DNA of 49,745 bases from a virus. The stretch is from positions 1 through 49,745 of IMG/VR virus record IMGVR_UViG_3300000101_000026; one strand, 5' to 3'. The position numbers and the translations under genes are program-made. Below, in pieces: positions 48,700-49,745 of the stretch. Below the pieces are notes generated by a model that had not been told where the DNA came from, did no database searches, and was given only the letters and a program-made list of their open reading frames with translations. Position 1 is the first letter of the stretch; the number at the start of each line of letters is the position of its first letter.

Positions 48700-49745
48700 A
48701 TGGGCTTTTTAGACCCGGATATTCCTGAGAGCGGATATAAAGGTAGCGTACCTAAGTACACGTCTACTCGTAGGGCGGTAGATAACAGCGCCCAGACAGA
48801 GCGCAGACCGGGCCAAGGTGGACGTCGGTACTTCAGTGATACCATATACTCTAATATGGACGGTGCAGATCAGGGCAACCAGACGACCACTATGATCCCA
48901 AGAGGCACTACTACCTCTGCAATCGCGCAGGCGGAGCGTCAAGCAGACTTCTTAAAAGCTGAGCAGGACGCACGTTTTGCTGAGGGGGATGCACCTTCTT
49001 ATGGTACCCCCGATTATGGAGTCTCTCCTTACGACGACGGAGTTCGTGCTTACGGTGCTCCCCATAAGAACAACAGCGGATACAGTGGGCAACCCGGCTA
49101 CCGTGAAGCAGGAGATGTTACGTCTACCGCCGGATACCGTGGGCAACCCGGCTACCGTGAAGCAGGAGATGTTACGTCTAGCCCCAATATGGGTGCAGGT
49201 AGTGGCTACCGTGAAGAAGGAGATATTACGTCTAGCCCCAATATGGGTGCAGGTAGTGGCTATCGTGGGGGTAGATTCGATGAGCCGTCAATAACAGAAG
49301 ACGAACCATACCGAGCAGGTGGGTACCGCGAAGATGGGGATACTACATCAAGCAACGACCTCCCAGAGACTCCTAGGTACGCCCAAGGCGGTATTGCGCA
49401 GTTTGGCGCAGGTAGTGGTTATCGTGGGGCTAGTAGCCCTATGCCACGCTCTCCTTTCCGTCGCGGACAACCCGCTCCTTCTTATGGCGCAGGTAGCGGT
49501 TATCGTGGTGTACCCGCTCCTTCTTATGGCGCAGGTAGCGGTTATCGTGGTGTACCCGGACGCACTGGACAAGAAGGTATATTCGGCATTACTGACGCAC
49601 TCAGGCGATCCCGAGCTGGTAATCGTTCTCCACAAGTAATAAACGACATTCCACCTATAAGCGGTCAGCGTCCTCCGGGTCAACCCCCAAAATATATTAT
49701 GCCTCCTATAAGTGGGCAGCGTCCTCCGGGCCAGCCCAACCGAAA
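48700..49745 (+). CDS. Repeat-rich, disordered Gly/Tyr/Arg protein, cut by the right edge
   Basis: 348 codons in the window and still open. GGAG precedes the ATG. The first ~125 residues are polar and mixed; from there on the protein is built of short repeats: GYREAGDVTS and SPNMGAGSGYR units with an 18-residue period, PAPSYGAGSGYRGV twice, PPISGQRPPGQP twice. GxGSGYRG is the recurring core. Probably intrinsically disordered and possibly phase-separating or fibre-like; a virion role is guessed from the operon. Confidence 0.6.
   Translation, partial: MGFLDPDIPESGYKGSVPKYTSTRRAVDNSAQTERRPGQGGRRYFSDTIYSNMDGADQGNQTTTMIPRGTTTSAIAQAERQADFLKAEQDARFAEGDAPSYGTPDYGVSPYDDGVRAYGAPHKNNSGYSGQPGYREAGDVTSTAGYRGQPGYREAGDVTSSPNMGAGSGYREEGDITSSPNMGAGSGYRGGRFDEPSITEDEPYRAGGYREDGDTTSSNDLPETPRYAQGGIAQFGAGSGYRGASSPMPRSPFRRGQPAPSYGAGSGYRGVPAPSYGAGSGYRGVPGRTGQEGIFGITDALRRSRAGNRSPQVINDIPPISGQRPPGQPPKYIMPPISGQRPPGQPNR
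49087..49554 (+). repeat. In-frame tandem DNA repeats (54-bp and 42-bp periods)
   Basis: A 39-bp identical block occurs at 49087-49125 and 49141-49179. A second related block repeats from about 49173 and 49227. Both have a 54-bp period. Two identical 42-bp units lie at 49471-49512 and 49513-49554. All periods are multiples of three, so copy-number change keeps the frame. Confidence 0.85.

Noticed and set aside
49087-49554. Tandem repeats as a CRISPR-like array
   Set aside because: Repeats are contiguous, in frame and coding, without unique spacers.

Overview
The window looks like a near-complete genome segment of a tailed double-stranded DNA phage (Caudoviricetes) with a podovirus-like gene set: an ~820-residue portal, tail proteins of tubular/nozzle type, no tape measure and no sheath. 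A Gram-negative and probably aquatic host is suggested by the exported proteins of the lysis region, the peptidase M15 endolysin, and small proteins of types I associate with marine phages. No integrase, excision system, tRNA, rRNA, CRISPR array or insertion sequence was seen. The window starts and ends inside genes, so at least two genes are cut.

Layout. Two arms diverge from about 19.8-20.15 kb. The left arm (1-19.8 kb, minus strand) carries nucleic-acid metabolism in tightly overlapping genes. Read leftward from the junction it holds: a 203-residue orphan and a 32-residue membrane peptide with a terminator; a ~0.75 kb non-coding block rich in short repeats; a DUF3150-like / MoxR AAA+ / VWA-metallopeptidase module; several unknown genes; a VRR-NUC nuclease; a DUF3310 protein; a family A DNA polymerase in two reading frames; a Cas4-like nuclease; an HNH-like protein; an SNF2 helicase; a helix-turn-helix protein; a gp2.5-like ssDNA-binding protein with a partner; and a primase-helicase running off the left edge. 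The right arm (20.15-49.7 kb, plus strand) carries a PD-(D/E)XK protein, terminase (large subunit also in two frames), portal, a GroES-like protein, scaffold, major capsid, small beta-rich and very basic small proteins, neck proteins, two beta-helix tailspikes and one fibre, a lysis cassette, tail hub, a 1047-residue acidic protein and a repeat-rich Gly/Tyr/Arg protein cut by the right edge.

Unexplained structure. (i) A 20-bp dyad, CGATTAGAGGGGTCTAATCG and variants, occurs eight times between 13.9 and 20 kb and nowhere else I could find. Four copies sit just upstream of a GAGGATAY ribosome-binding site, and two lie inside genes in the same reading frame. (ii) Eleven copies of GGAACATTA-like 9-mers lie in 18.45-18.84 kb, some spaced by about whole helical turns, which is an origin- or operator-like signature. 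(iii) DNA polymerase and terminase large subunit are both split near a domain boundary by a one-base frame change. (iv) Consecutive small Lys-rich proteins (30.5-33 kb) share either an N-terminal MRxYYK peptide or a C-terminal LMAGG...CKMR peptide, which resembles a tagging scheme for packaged proteins. (v) The ssDNA-binding protein and its neighbour share the peptide SPFDxVDGFE.
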